Translations under genes and position numbers: made by a program | The notes under the pieces: model-generated | Told to the model about the DNA's origin: nothing | Seen by the model: only the letters and a program-made list of their open reading frames with translations | The model's database searches: none | Source: Pseudomonas sp. NCCP-436 | GTDB lineage: Bacteria > Pseudomonadota > Gammaproteobacteria > Pseudomonadales > Pseudomonadaceae | DNA length: 64,000 nucleotides | Reading direction: 5' to 3' | NCBI RefSeq assembly: GCF_019656335.1 | Contig: NZ_BPLZ01000013.1 | Coordinates: 39,914-103,913, forward strand | Shown here: piece by piece, positions 1 to 8,150 of the stretch | How positions within the stretch are numbered: position 1 is the first letter of the stretch | How the letters are laid out: each line of letters begins with the position of its first letter

Positions 1-246
1 ACTTCCGGCGGGCGGCAGAATGCCGGCCTGCGTTAGCATGGCCAAGCGCCCATGATTTGACAACCGCTTCGAGATTTTCGGCAGAGCAAATGCCGGTAAT
101 ACACGCAGCCTGTGAGCCTATGCTTGAGCAGCGGGCGATTCAGCGCACAAAATGCACCTGTCGTGGTCTATTTGCAGTGACCCGCTCCCGTGTTGCACAC
201 ATTGCAGCGAGTCTCCTGTCCTTTCCTCACTTCCGGAATCCCGTCC
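1..246. other. Intergenic sequence at window edge, no gene recognised
   Basis: No reading frame here has a convincing start with a ribosome binding site or recognisable protein content. The open frames that cross it overlap the downstream DUF2059 gene out of frame. The stretch presumably holds the promoter of that gene, but I see no clear -35/-10 pair. Confidence 0.4.
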
Positions 247-741
247 ATGTCCCGTATCTCCCGACTGTGCTGCGCTGTTTTGCTTGGCGCCTCCAGCTCA
301 CTGGCACTGGCCGATGCTGCCAGCCATGCCGCCGATGCCGAGCGTTTTCTCAAGCTGGCCCATGCCGACAAGCTGACTGTGCCAGTGTATGCTCAGGTGC
401 AGCAGATGTTCGCTCAGCGTTTTGCCCAGGCACCTGATGGCAATCGGGCCGTGCTGGAGCGTTATCAGGCCAAGGCTGATACAGCGCTGGATCGGGCGGT
501 GGGCTGGGATCGGCTCCGTCCCGATATGGTGCGGTTGTATACCAGCCATTTCAACGAGCAGGAGCTTAAGGATCTGATCGCCTTTTACGAGTCGCCGCTC
601 GGCCAAAAGGTGCTGCTGAAGATGCCGACGCTTACCGCGCAGTCCGCGCAAATCACCCAGAGCAAGCTGGAAGCCGCCGTGCCCGAGGTGAACCGGCTGC
701 TGGCCGAGATGAGCGACGAGATCGGCGTGAAACAACCCTGA
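247..741 (+). CDS. DUF2059 domain-containing exported protein
   Basis: A protein of 164 residues with a signal peptide at the N terminus (basic MSRISR start, hydrophobic core, small residues before about position 22), so it is probably periplasmic. The rest is helical and fits the DUF2059 family, including the conserved stretch LKDLIAFYESPLGQKVL near residues 105-125. The function of the family is not established. I chose the ATG that begins the signal peptide; an in-frame upstream ATG would add 19 residues before the signal sequence. The stop lies 11 bases before the BolA start, so the two genes are probably co-transcribed. Confidence 0.8.
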   Translation: MSRISRLCCAVLLGASSSLALADAASHAADAERFLKLAHADKLTVPVYAQVQQMFAQRFAQAPDGNRAVLERYQAKADTALDRAVGWDRLRPDMVRLYTSHFNEQELKDLIAFYESPLGQKVLLKMPTLTAQSAQITQSKLEAAVPEVNRLLAEMSDEIGVKQP

Positions 742-752
742 CGGAGCCCATG

Positions 753-1058
753 ATGTCCAAGCAAGACCTTCTTATCGCCGCCCTGACCACCCTGCAGCCG
801 CAGCACCTGGAGGTACAGGACGAGAGCCACATGCACAGCCGGGGCACGGAAACCCACTACAAGGCGGTGATCGTCAGCGAGCAGTTCAGCGGGCTCAGTC
901 CGGTGCGCCGGCACCAGAAGGCTTATGCCGCCGTCGGCGCGCTGATGGAGCAGATCCATGCGCTGGCCCTGCACACCTATACACCGCAGGAGTGGGCCGG
1001 GCAGGGTGCTGCACCGGCCTCGCCGACCTGTCATGGTGGCAGCAAGTTCGACCATTGA
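753..1058 (+). CDS. bolA: BolA family protein
   Basis: A small (101 residue) BolA-like protein. It keeps the features of the family: the VQDESHMH segment (residues 20-28), the GTETHYKAVIVSEQF strand region, and RHQKAYAAVGALM. BolA proteins partner with monothiol glutaredoxins in iron-sulfur handling and affect morphology and stress responses. Two consecutive ATGs are possible; the second has a GGAG six bases upstream and is preferred. The tail contains CHGGSKFDH, with Cys and His that could help bind a shared cluster (inference). A strong hairpin with a T-rich tail follows. Confidence 0.9.
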   Translation: MSKQDLLIAALTTLQPQHLEVQDESHMHSRGTETHYKAVIVSEQFSGLSPVRRHQKAYAAVGALMEQIHALALHTYTPQEWAGQGAAPASPTCHGGSKFDH

Positions 1059-1110
1059 GCCGGCGCCTGCACGGGTGCGGGAGGGCAGTCACTGAGGTAG
1101 AATCGCTGCT

Positions 1111-1140
1111 GCGCCGGCCACCGCCGGCGCTTTCGTTTTA
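1111..1140 (+). terminator. Rho-independent terminator after bolA
   Basis: A perfect 8-bp stem (gcgccggc, loop cacc, gccggcgc) is followed by tttcgtttta. It ends the DUF2059-bolA unit. A TAGAAT hexamer at 1099-1104 just upstream might instead make this an attenuator in the trhO leader, but no matching -35 is clear. Confidence 0.65.
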
Positions 1141-1221
1141 ACGGCCGACAGGTTCGGGCTGCTGCCGTCTGTTTGGCCTCGGTCCGCCCTTTGCGTGGGC
1201 GACTACTGAGAGAAAACCATC

Positions 1222-2160
1222 ATGACCGACAAGATCGTCGTCGCGGCGCTGTATAAATTCGTTTCCCTGCCGGATTACCAGGCGCTGCGCGAACCATTGC
1301 TCAACACTCTGCTGGATAACGGCATCAAAGGCACTCTGCTGCTTGCCGAGGAAGGTATCAATGGTACGGTCTCCGGCAGCCGTGCCGCCATCGACGCGCT
1401 GATGGCCTGGTTCCGCTGCGACGAGCGTCTGGCCGACATCGATCACAAGGAGTCCTACTGCGACGAGCAGCCGTTCTACCGAACCAAGGTCAAGCTGAAG
1501 AAGGAGATAGTCACTCTCGGCGTGCCGGGTGTGGATCCCAACCAGCGGGTCGGTACTTACGTCGAACCGAAGGACTGGAATGACCTGATCTCTGATCCTG
1601 AGGTGCTGCTGATCGACACCCGCAACGACTATGAGGTGGCCATCGGCACCTTTGAGAGGGCCATCGACCCGAAGACCAAGTCATTCCGCGAGTTTCCGGA
1701 TTACGTCCGCCAGCATTTCGATCCTGCCCGGCACAAGAAGGTAGCGATGTTCTGCACCGGCGGAATCCGCTGCGAAAAGGCCTCCAGCTACATGCTCGGC
1801 GAGGGGTTTGAGGAGGTTTATCACCTCAAGGGCGGTATCCTCAAATACTTGGAGGAAGTGCCGCAGGAGCAGAGCAAGTGGCAGGGCGAGTGTTTCGTCT
1901 TCGACAACCGCGTGACCGTACGTCATGACCTTTCCGTGGGCGACTATGACCAGTGCCACGCCTGCCGCAACCCGATCTCCGTGGAAGACCGTCAATCCGA
2001 GTTCTACAGCCCGGGAGTAAGTTGCCCGCACTGCTGGGACTCGCTGCCGGAGAAGACCCGGGCCAGTGCCCGTGAGCGGCAGAAGCAGATTGAACTGGCC
2101 AAGGCGCGCAACCTGCCGCATCCCATCGGACGTGATCCGCGTCAACTGAAAGAGGATTGA
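1222..2160 (+). CDS. trhO: tRNA uridine(34) hydroxylase TrhO (YceA, rhodanese family)
   Basis: 312 residues, usual length. TrhO performs oxygen-dependent 5-hydroxylation of wobble uridine 34 in tRNAs. An N-terminal acylphosphatase-like domain (about 5-95, with the [13 protein letters not shown] motif) precedes a rhodanese domain (about 125-225) with the active-site loop [11 protein letters not shown] and nucleophile Cys178. The C-terminal part has CHACRNP and CPHCWD pairs that probably bind zinc. The start ATG follows a gagaaaa ribosome binding site. The stop is two bases before the next gene, so trhO, the DsbA-like gene and the ABC transporter probably form an operon. Confidence 0.92.
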   Translation: MTDKIVVAALYKFVSLPDYQALREPLLNTLLDNGIKGTLLLAEEGINGTVSGSRAAIDALMAWFRCDERLADIDHKESYCDEQPFYRTKVKLKKEIVTLGVPGVDPNQRVGTYVEPKDWNDLISDPEVLLIDTRNDYEVAIGTFERAIDPKTKSFREFPDYVRQHFDPARHKKVAMFCTGGIRCEKASSYMLGEGFEEVYHLKGGILKYLEEVPQEQSKWQGECFVFDNRVTVRHDLSVGDYDQCHACRNPISVEDRQSEFYSPGVSCPHCWDSLPEKTRASARERQKQIELAKARNLPHPIGRDPRQLKED

Positions 2161-2162
2161 TC

Positions 2163-2795
2163 ATGGCAAGCCGCCTGCTCTACGTGATGGATCCGATGTG
2201 CTCTTGGTGCTGGGGCTTCGCTCCTGTGGCCGAGGCTCTCGCCGAGCAGGCAGCCGGGGCCGGCGTGGCCACCGAACTGGTGGTCGGCGGCCTGCGCCGC
2301 GACCGGCAGCCGGTGGATGACGCCGCGCGGGCGCGTTACCTGGGCTACTGGCAGGCGGTCAATGCTGCCACGGGGCAACACTTCGACTACCAGCTGGGCT
2401 TGCCGGACGGCATGGTCTATGACACTGAGCCGGCCTGTAGGGCGCTTGTTGCGGCGCGGCGAGTTGATGACGGTGCAGCCTGGGGCCTGCTCCGGGAGAT
2501 CCAGACCGCTTTCTACACTCGCGGAGCCGACGTAAGCCGCGCCAGCGTACTGGTGCAACTGGCCGAGCGAGCCGGAATTAAGCGTGCTGCTTTCGCCGAG
2601 GCTTTCGACAGTCCGGCGGTTTATCAGGCGACTCTGGACGAGTTTGGCTGGGTGCAGGATCTTGGGATTGCCGGTTTCCCCACCCTGTTGGCTGAGCGCG
2701 ATGGACAACTGGCGCTGCTGACCAATGGCTATCAGCCGCTGGAGCGGCTGGCCCCCTTGCTCGGCCGCTGGCTGGAGCGTGCCGCCCATGTCTGA
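2163..2795 (+). CDS. DsbA family thioredoxin-fold protein
   Basis: A 210-residue protein with a CSWCWGF motif at residues 13-19, matching the CxxC active site of DsbA-like (FrnE/HCCA isomerase type) proteins. The cis-proline region GIAGFPTLL is near residue 170. There is no signal peptide, so it is expected in the cytoplasm, unlike true DsbA. The substrate is unknown. An in-frame TTG six bases upstream overlaps the trhO stop; the ATG is the better start. Its 3' end overlaps the ABC transporter start by 8 bases, which suggests translational coupling. Confidence 0.85.
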   Translation: MASRLLYVMDPMCSWCWGFAPVAEALAEQAAGAGVATELVVGGLRRDRQPVDDAARARYLGYWQAVNAATGQHFDYQLGLPDGMVYDTEPACRALVAARRVDDGAAWGLLREIQTAFYTRGADVSRASVLVQLAERAGIKRAAFAEAFDSPAVYQATLDEFGWVQDLGIAGFPTLLAERDGQLALLTNGYQPLERLAPLLGRWLERAAHV

Positions 2796-4569
2796 TCGCC
2801 TGAGCTGGACAGAGATTCGCCGGCTGGCGCTGCGTCACAGAAAATCGCTGATCTTCGCCAATCTGCTGGCCGTGCTGGCCACTTTGTGCAGTGTTCCGAT
2901 TCCGCTGCTGTTGCCGTTGCTGGTGGACGAGGTTTTGTTGGGTGAGGGGGATGCGGCCCTGCAGGTGATGAACCATTTCCTGCCCTCTGGCTGGCAGCAG
3001 GCCGCCGGCTATATCGGCCTGATGCTGCTACTGACCCTGCTGTTGCGCTGCGCCGCCTTAGTGTTCAACGTGCTGCAGGCGCGGTTGTTTGCACGTTTGT
3101 CGAAGGACATCGTCTACCGCATCCGCATCCGTCTGATCGAGCGACTCAAACGCATTTCCCTCGGTGAGTACGAAAGCCTTGGCGGCGGTACGGTAACCAC
3201 TCACCTGGTCACGGACCTGGACACTCTGGACAAGTTCGTTGGCGAGACACTCAGTCGCTTCCTGGTGGCGGTGCTGACGCTCTTGGGCACCTCGGCAATT
3301 CTTATCTGGATGCACTGGCAGCTGGCGCTCTTGATCCTGCTGTTCAATCCGCTGGTGATCTATGCCACGGTGCAGCTGGGCAAGCGCGTCAAGCACCTGA
3401 AGAAACTGGAGAACGACAGTACCGCGCGCTTTACTCAGGCGTTGACCGAAACCCTGGAGGCGATTCAGGAGGTACGTGCCGGCAACCGTCAGGGCTACTT
3501 CCTGGGAAGGCTCGGCAATCGTGCCCGCGACGTGCGCGATCATGCCGTGGCCTCGCAGTGGAAAAGCGATGCCTCCAACCGCGCCAGTGGCTTGCTGTTC
3601 CAGTTTGGAATCGACGTGTTCCGTGCTGCGGCCATGCTCACGGTGCTGTTCTCGGATCTGTCCATCGGCCAGATGCTCGCGGTATTCAGCTATCTGTGGT
3701 TCATGATCGGGCCAGTGGAGCAACTGCTTAACCTGCAGTACGCCTTCTATGCTGCCAGCGGTGCGCTGACACGCATCAACGAGTTGCTGGCGCGTCGTGA
3801 CGAGCCACGGTATCCAGCCCGGGTTGACCCTTTCGCCGGGCGCGAGACGGTAGGCATCGAGGTGCGCGGGCTGACCTTTGGCTATGGCGAGGAGCCGGTG
3901 CTGAGCGGCCTCAACCTGTCTATCGCGCCGGGAGAGAAAGTGGCCATCGTCGGTGCCTCCGGCGGTGGCAAGAGCACGCTGGTGCAATTGCTGCTCGGTC
4001 TTTATACGCCGCAGGCCGGCACTATCTGCTTCGGCGGTTGCAGTCAGGAGCAAATCGGCCTGGACTGCGTTCGCGATAACGTCGCTGTGGTATTGCAGCA
4101 TCCGGCACTGTTCAACGACAGCGTACGGGCCAACCTCACCATGGGGCGTGAACGCAGTGATGAGGAATGCTGGGAGGCACTGCGCATTGCCCAATTGGCC
4201 GAGACCATCAGGCAGCTACCGCAGGGTCTCGACAGTGTGGTGGGGCGCTCCGGTGTGCGCCTGTCTGGCGGCCAGCGTCAGCGTCTGGCGATCGCCCGCA
4301 TGGTGCTGGCTCGTCCGCAGGTAGTGATTCTCGATGAAGCCACCTCGGCGCTTGACGCTGCTACCGAATATGCCTTGCACGAAGCACTTGCGCAGTTTCT
4401 TCAAGGGCGCACCACACTGATCATTGCTCATCGCCTCTCGGCTGTTAAGCAGGCCGACCGGGTGCTGGTGTTCGATGGCGGCAGCGTTGCCGAGGATGGC
4501 GACCATCAGCAACTGATCGCCGACGGCGGGCTGTACGCCAAGCTGTATGGGCATCTTCAGCAGGGTTGA
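2788..4569 (+). CDS. ABC transporter, fused permease and ATPase (exporter type)
   Basis: 594 residues, the normal size for an MsbA/MdlB-like half-transporter that works as a dimer in the inner membrane. The N-terminal half (about 20-320) is a six-helix type 1 exporter domain. The C-terminal ATPase contains Walker A GASGGGKST (about 388-396), the signature LSGGQRQR (about 492) and Walker B VVILDEATS (about 511), then the H-loop IIAHRLS. The Q-loop reads VVLQHPALF. All catalytic motifs are intact. The substrate cannot be told from sequence. The start overlaps the DsbA-like gene. Confidence 0.88.
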   Translation: MSDRLSWTEIRRLALRHRKSLIFANLLAVLATLCSVPIPLLLPLLVDEVLLGEGDAALQVMNHFLPSGWQQAAGYIGLMLLLTLLLRCAALVFNVLQARLFARLSKDIVYRIRIRLIERLKRISLGEYESLGGGTVTTHLVTDLDTLDKFVGETLSRFLVAVLTLLGTSAILIWMHWQLALLILLFNPLVIYATVQLGKRVKHLKKLENDSTARFTQALTETLEAIQEVRAGNRQGYFLGRLGNRARDVRDHAVASQWKSDASNRASGLLFQFGIDVFRAAAMLTVLFSDLSIGQMLAVFSYLWFMIGPVEQLLNLQYAFYAASGALTRINELLARRDEPRYPARVDPFAGRETVGIEVRGLTFGYGEEPVLSGLNLSIAPGEKVAIVGASGGGKSTLVQLLLGLYTPQAGTICFGGCSQEQIGLDCVRDNVAVVLQHPALFNDSVRANLTMGRERSDEECWEALRIAQLAETIRQLPQGLDSVVGRSGVRLSGGQRQRLAIARMVLARPQVVILDEATSALDAATEYALHEALAQFLQGRTTLIIAHRLSAVKQADRVLVFDGGSVAEDGDHQQLIADGGLYAKLYGHLQQG

Positions 4570-4654
4570 AGTGTCCATTCTTGACGGCTGAATCGGAATG
4601 TCCCTCAACCGCGTTCGGCAATAGTCGGGCATCTGAAACCGCTGCTACGGAATA

Positions 4655-4680
4655 GCTAGGAACGGCTTCAGCCGCGATGC
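4655..4680 (+). repeat. REP-like element (copy 1)
   Basis: The stretch carries aacggcttcagccgcgatgc, resembling the Pseudomonas REP core (gtgggagcggcttcagccgcga). The core cggct/agccg can form a small hairpin at 4663-4674. It sits between the end of the ABC transporter gene and the convergent LysR gene, a usual site for REP sequences. Confidence 0.6.
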
Positions 4681-4701
4681 TCTTTTGCGTAACTCATGTT
4701 C

Positions 4702-4716
4702 CCGGATTGCATCCGG
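4702..4716. repeat. Short palindrome between REP-like copies
   Basis: A perfect inverted repeat, ccggat-tgc-atccgg, lies between the two REP-like units and after two convergent genes. It may help stop transcription or belong to the repeat cluster. There is no T-run. Confidence 0.4.
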
Positions 4717-4791
4717 TCAACACCGCTTCTTCTACAGTCGCGATTAAAGCCCCTCTCAACTGGTTGCGTTATGTTGGGCTGCCGAGGCTCT

Positions 4792-4818
4792 GTGGGAGGC
4801 GTTTCAGCGGCGAGGTTC
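4792..4818 (+). repeat. REP-like element (copy 2, degenerate)
   Basis: The stretch starts gtgggaggcgtttcagcggc and matches the REP consensus start (gtgggag) with a degenerate hairpin core. It has the same orientation as copy 1 about 135 bases away, so the pair is a direct rather than inverted REP couple. Confidence 0.5.
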
Positions 4819-4822
4819 TTCC

Positions 4823-5686
4823 TCAGCCATGGCTGGCCAAGGCTTCACTTAATTCCTCGAACAGCGTCTGCACCGAGCGCAAGGCGCGGCAGTCGGGCCG
4901 GGTCAGCAGCCAAAGTTCGGTGTCGCAGCCGGCCAGGGGCGGGCCGAGTGCCTTGAGGTCGGGATGGGCGCGCAGCACGAAGTCGGGCAGGGCGGCAACG
5001 CCCAGTCCGGCGCGGGTCAGTTGGGCCACGGCGTACATGCTGCTGCAGCGATAGTTGGGCGTGACGCCCGGCAGTTCGCGCAGGCGCCAGAGCACCGTGC
5101 TGTGATCCGGCATCGCCTCGTCCGGGGCGATCCAGCTCTGACGTGTCAGGTCGCTGCGGTCCTGATCGTCGTCACGGGCGCAGATCCGGTAACTCACCCT
5201 GGCCAGGCGCCGGCCCACCAGATGTTCCGGTGGCTCATTGGTCAGGCGTAGGGCCAGGTCCGCGTCGCGCCGGCTGAGATTGGCGAAGTCATTGGAGGTT
5301 ACCAACTCCAGCGCCAGAGCCGGGTAATTGGGCATAAAGCGCGCCATGGCCGGTAGCAGCAGGCTGCTCAGTACCGCATCGGTGCAGGTCAGGCGCACCG
5401 TACCGCTGACCACCTGCTTGCCCAGTTCCAGGGCCACGCGCGCGGCATCCAGCGCCTGCTCGGCGCGTTCGGCCTGTTCGGCCAGGGCGCGTGCGGTTTC
5501 GCTGGGTTCGTAGCCGCGACGGCTTTTCTCGAACAGCGCCACTCCCAAAGCAGCCTCCAGCCGGCGCACGGCGCGGAACACGGTGGAGACGTCCACCTGC
5601 AGCAGGTCTGCGGCCCGCGCCAGGGAACGACCACGCACCAGGGCGAGCACCAGGGAGAGGTCGGCGTGCTCGATTCTATATTGCAT
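4823..5686 (-). CDS. LysR family transcriptional regulator
   Basis: 287 residues. The N-terminal winged helix-turn-helix (LALVRGRSLARAADLLQVDVSTVFRAVRRLE, roughly residues 10-40, given here only as its ends LALVRG and VRRLE) is typical of LysR, and the remainder fits the periplasmic-binding-like effector domain. The ATG opening MQYRIEHADL is preferred over an upstream in-frame TTG that would add 10 residues and has no clear ribosome binding site. The gene is divergent from the amidotransferase-like gene 93 bases away, the classic arrangement for a LysR regulator and its target. The effector is unknown. Confidence 0.85.
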   Translation of the reverse strand: MQYRIEHADLSLVLALVRGRSLARAADLLQVDVSTVFRAVRRLEAALGVALFEKSRRGYEPSETARALAEQAERAEQALDAARVALELGKQVVSGTVRLTCTDAVLSSLLLPAMARFMPNYPALALELVTSNDFANLSRRDADLALRLTNEPPEHLVGRRLARVSYRICARDDDQDRSDLTRQSWIAPDEAMPDHSTVLWRLRELPGVTPNYRCSSMYAVAQLTRAGLGVAALPDFVLRAHPDLKALGPPLAGCDTELWLLTRPDCRALRSVQTLFEELSEALASHG

Positions 5687-5779
5687 GCGTGCAATCTCTG
5701 CTTGTCTATTTGCCAATTATTATTGCGCGAGCGCCATCTTATAGTGGTGTACAGACCGCCAAGCAATAGGGGAGCGCGC

Positions 5780-6517
5780 ATGTACAGCAAGTGTCGAGTC
5801 AAGATTGCCCTTGTCGGGGATTACAACCCGGTGATTACCGCCCATCAGGCCATTCCCGAGGCGTTGCGCCTTGCCAGCGAGGCCCTGGGTGTGGCAGTCG
5901 AGCACGATTGGTTGGCGACCGACAGCATTCTCGATGATGCGGGCCTGATGGCTTATGACGGTATCTGGTGCGTACCGGGCAGCCCTTATGTGGCCACCGA
6001 GGGCGCGCTACGCGCCATTCGTTTTGCCCGCGAACAGGGTGTGCCGTTTCTGGGTACCTGTGGCGGCTTCCAGCATGCGCTGCTTGAATACGCGCGCAAT
6101 CGCCTGGGCTGGATCGATGCCGAGCACGCCGAACTGTCGCCGCAGGCGCAGACACAGCTGATCGCGCCGCTGGCCTGTGCCTTGCTGGATGTCAGCGAAC
6201 ATGTGCACCTGGTGTCCGGTTCACGTATCGCCGAGCTGTACGGGGTGCGCGAGATCAGCGAGCAGTACCTGTGCCGTTATGGCCTTGCTGACGCCTTCGT
6301 CGAGCCATTGATGGCACAGGCGCTGAAGGCCTCCGGGCATGACGAGTCCGGGGCGGTGCGTGCCATCGAGCTGGAAGATCATCCGTTCTTCATTGCCACT
6401 TTGTTCCAGCCCGAGCGTGCGGCGCTGGAGGGGCGTCTGCCGCCACTGGTCGCCGGTCTTGTCGGTGCCTGTGCGGTGCAGTCGGTGCATGAGGCGCACC
6501 TGGCCATGGCCTCATGA
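5780..6517 (+). CDS. Class I glutamine amidotransferase-like protein (CTP synthase C-terminal related)
   Basis: 245 residues resembling the glutaminase domain of CTP synthase (PyrG) without the synthetase part. It opens KIALVGDYNP and has the nucleophile elbow GTCGGFQH with Cys94. Where PyrG has the catalytic His-Glu as FHPE, this protein reads FQPE, so the His of the triad is Gln. That makes ordinary glutaminase chemistry doubtful; it may use another substrate or not be an enzyme. A good ribosome binding site (aggggag) precedes the ATG. The stop overlaps the next start (ATGA), so the two are coupled. The divergent LysR gene may control it. Confidence 0.75.
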   Translation: MYSKCRVKIALVGDYNPVITAHQAIPEALRLASEALGVAVEHDWLATDSILDDAGLMAYDGIWCVPGSPYVATEGALRAIRFAREQGVPFLGTCGGFQHALLEYARNRLGWIDAEHAELSPQAQTQLIAPLACALLDVSEHVHLVSGSRIAELYGVREISEQYLCRYGLADAFVEPLMAQALKASGHDESGAVRAIELEDHPFFIATLFQPERAALEGRLPPLVAGLVGACAVQSVHEAHLAMAS

Positions 6518-6840
6518 TCGCCGCTACACCGCAGCCACCCTATTACGTGGTGATCTTCACCTCGCAGCGCACCGAGGTGGACGCCGGTTATGCCGAGGCG
6601 GCGCAGCGCATGCTGGAACTGGCCGCGCAGCAGCCCGGCTTTCTCGGTGTGGAGTCGGCGCGCAGTGATGGCCTGGGTATCACACTGTCCTACTGGCAGA
6701 GCGAGGAGGCCATCCGTGCCTGGCGCGAGCATGCCGAGCACAGCGTCGTGCGTGAACAGGGACGAGCCGACTGGTACGCCGCCTTTGCTACGCGGGTGGC
6801 CAAGGTCGAGCGCGCCTACAGCTTCTCGCGTTCTGCTTGA
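6514..6840 (+). CDS. Antibiotic biosynthesis monooxygenase (ABM) fold protein
   Basis: 108 residues with the ferredoxin-like alpha/beta pattern of small ABM/DUF1330-type proteins: a first strand YYVVIFTSQR, a helix with YAEAAQRMLELAAQQPGF, LGVESARS, then LSYWQSEEAIRAWREHAEH. The EHAEHSVVREQGR segment is typical of YqjZ-like family members. Members are cofactor-free monooxygenases or heme/quinone-modifying proteins; the substrate here is unknown. It starts in an ATGA overlap with the amidotransferase-like gene and is probably translated with it. Confidence 0.75.
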   Translation: MIAATPQPPYYVVIFTSQRTEVDAGYAEAAQRMLELAAQQPGFLGVESARSDGLGITLSYWQSEEAIRAWREHAEHSVVREQGRADWYAAFATRVAKVERAYSFSRSA

Positions 6841-6868
6841 GCGACAGCGGCAAGTCGGCAGACCGGAG

Positions 6869-6886
6869 TGTAAGGTTTTTCTTACG
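6869..6886 (+). promoter_or_regulatory. PhhR/TyrR-type operator upstream of hppD
   Basis: TGTAAG-gttttt-CTTACG matches the known PhhR/TyrR box TGTAAA-N6-TTTACA with symmetric changes at the inner positions. It lies about 180 bases before the hppD start, a distance used by PhhR, the sigma-54 enhancer-binding activator of tyrosine and phenylalanine catabolism in Pseudomonas. No phhR gene is in the window. Confidence 0.6.
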
Positions 6887-6907
6887 ATAGGCGGGGCGTT
6901 GCCTGCC

Positions 6908-6924
6908 TTACGCACCTGGCGTAA
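6908..6924. promoter_or_regulatory. Inverted repeat in the hppD promoter region
   Basis: A perfect 6-bp inverted repeat, TTACGC-acctg-GCGTAA, lies 21 bases after the TyrR-like box. It could be a second operator for the tyrosine pathway genes. The binding protein is not known. Confidence 0.4.
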
Positions 6925-7063
6925 CGAAAGTTTGCCACTGCTGCGCTCGACTGCTGTGTCGAAGTGTCGCAAGCCATCTTGAGAGCGCGTCTGCACTCGG
7001 TTGTCATGGGGTTGTCCGCAGCGCATTCGTGCACTGCCATAACAATGACAATCAGGAGGCAAG

Positions 7064-8146
7064 ATGAACGCCGTGGCCAAGATCGAGCAGCACAATCCCA
7101 TCGGAACCGACGGTTTCGAGTTCGTTGAATTCACCGCACCGACTGCCGAAGGTATCGAGCAACTGCGTCAGTTGTTCACCGCCATGGGTTTCACCGAAAC
7201 CGCCAAACACCGCTCCAAGCAGGTCTGGCTGTTCCAGCAAAACGACATCAATCTCGTCCTCAACGGCAGCCCGAGCGGGCATGTCCGCGAGTTTGGCGAA
7301 AAGCACGGCCCCAGTGCCTGCGCCATGGCCTTCCGGGTCAAGAACGCCGCCCAGGCTGCGGCCTACGTCGAGCAGCAAGGGGCCAAACTGGTGGGCAGCC
7401 ACGCCAACTTCGGCGAGCTGAACATTCCATGCGTCGAAGGCATCGGCGGCTCTCTGCTGTATCTGGTCGACCGCTATGGCGACAAGAGCATCTATGACGT
7501 CGACTTCGAGTACATCGAAGGCCGCGGCCCCAACGACAATGCTGTCGGTCTGCAGTGCATCGACCACCTGACCCACAACGTGCGCCGCGGGCAGATGGAC
7601 GTGTGGTCCGGCTTCTACGAACGTATCGCCAACTTCCGCGAGATCCGCTACTTCGATATCGAAGGCAAGCTCACCGGTCTGTTCTCCCGCGCCATGACCG
7701 CGCCGTGCGGCAAGATCCGCATCCCGATCAACGAGTCGGCCGACGACAAGTCGCAGATCGAGGAATTCATCCGCGAGTACCACGGTGAAGGCATCCAGCA
7801 TATCGCCCTGTCGACCGACGACATCTACGCCACCGTGCGCCAGCTGCGCGCCAATGGCGTGGATTTCATGACTACCCCGGACACCTATTACGAGAAGGTC
7901 GATGCCCGCGTGCCCGGCCACGGTGAGCCGCTGGACGAGCTGCGCGAACTGAGCATCCTGATCGATGGTGCACCGGGGGACGACGGTATCCTGCTGCAGA
8001 TCTTCACCAATACGGTGATCGGCCCGATCTTCTTCGAGATCATCCAGCGCAAGGGCAACCAGGGCTTCGGCGAGGGCAACTTCAAGGCCCTGTTCGAATC
8101 CATCGAGGAAGACCAGCTGCGTCGCGGCGTGATCTCCGAGGAGTGA
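7064..8146 (+). CDS. hppD: 4-hydroxyphenylpyruvate dioxygenase
   Basis: 360 residues, the usual bacterial length. The enzyme converts 4-hydroxyphenylpyruvate to homogentisate with iron(II) and O2. It has two vicinal-oxygen-chelate domains. The three iron ligands are visible as His168 (DHLTHNV), His246 (GIQHIALST) and Glu325 (FFEIIQRKG). The C-terminal GNQGFGEGNFKALFESIE is characteristic. A strong ribosome binding site (caggagg) precedes the ATG. It is the first gene of a homogentisate pathway cluster and has a PhhR-like box upstream. Confidence 0.96.
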   Translation: MNAVAKIEQHNPIGTDGFEFVEFTAPTAEGIEQLRQLFTAMGFTETAKHRSKQVWLFQQNDINLVLNGSPSGHVREFGEKHGPSACAMAFRVKNAAQAAAYVEQQGAKLVGSHANFGELNIPCVEGIGGSLLYLVDRYGDKSIYDVDFEYIEGRGPNDNAVGLQCIDHLTHNVRRGQMDVWSGFYERIANFREIRYFDIEGKLTGLFSRAMTAPCGKIRIPINESADDKSQIEEFIREYHGEGIQHIALSTDDIYATVRQLRANGVDFMTTPDTYYEKVDARVPGHGEPLDELRELSILIDGAPGDDGILLQIFTNTVIGPIFFEIIQRKGNQGFGEGNFKALFESIEEDQLRRGVISEE

Positions 8147-8150
8147 TGCC

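Noticed and set aside
57..437. A 126-codon plus-strand frame at the left edge
   Set aside because: It overlaps the DUF2059 gene out of frame and lacks protein-like composition.
6900..7063. A sigma-54 promoter for hppD
   Set aside because: Candidate GG and GC pairs around 6918-6935 are 14 bases apart instead of the 10 required, and other candidates are poor, so I do not call one.
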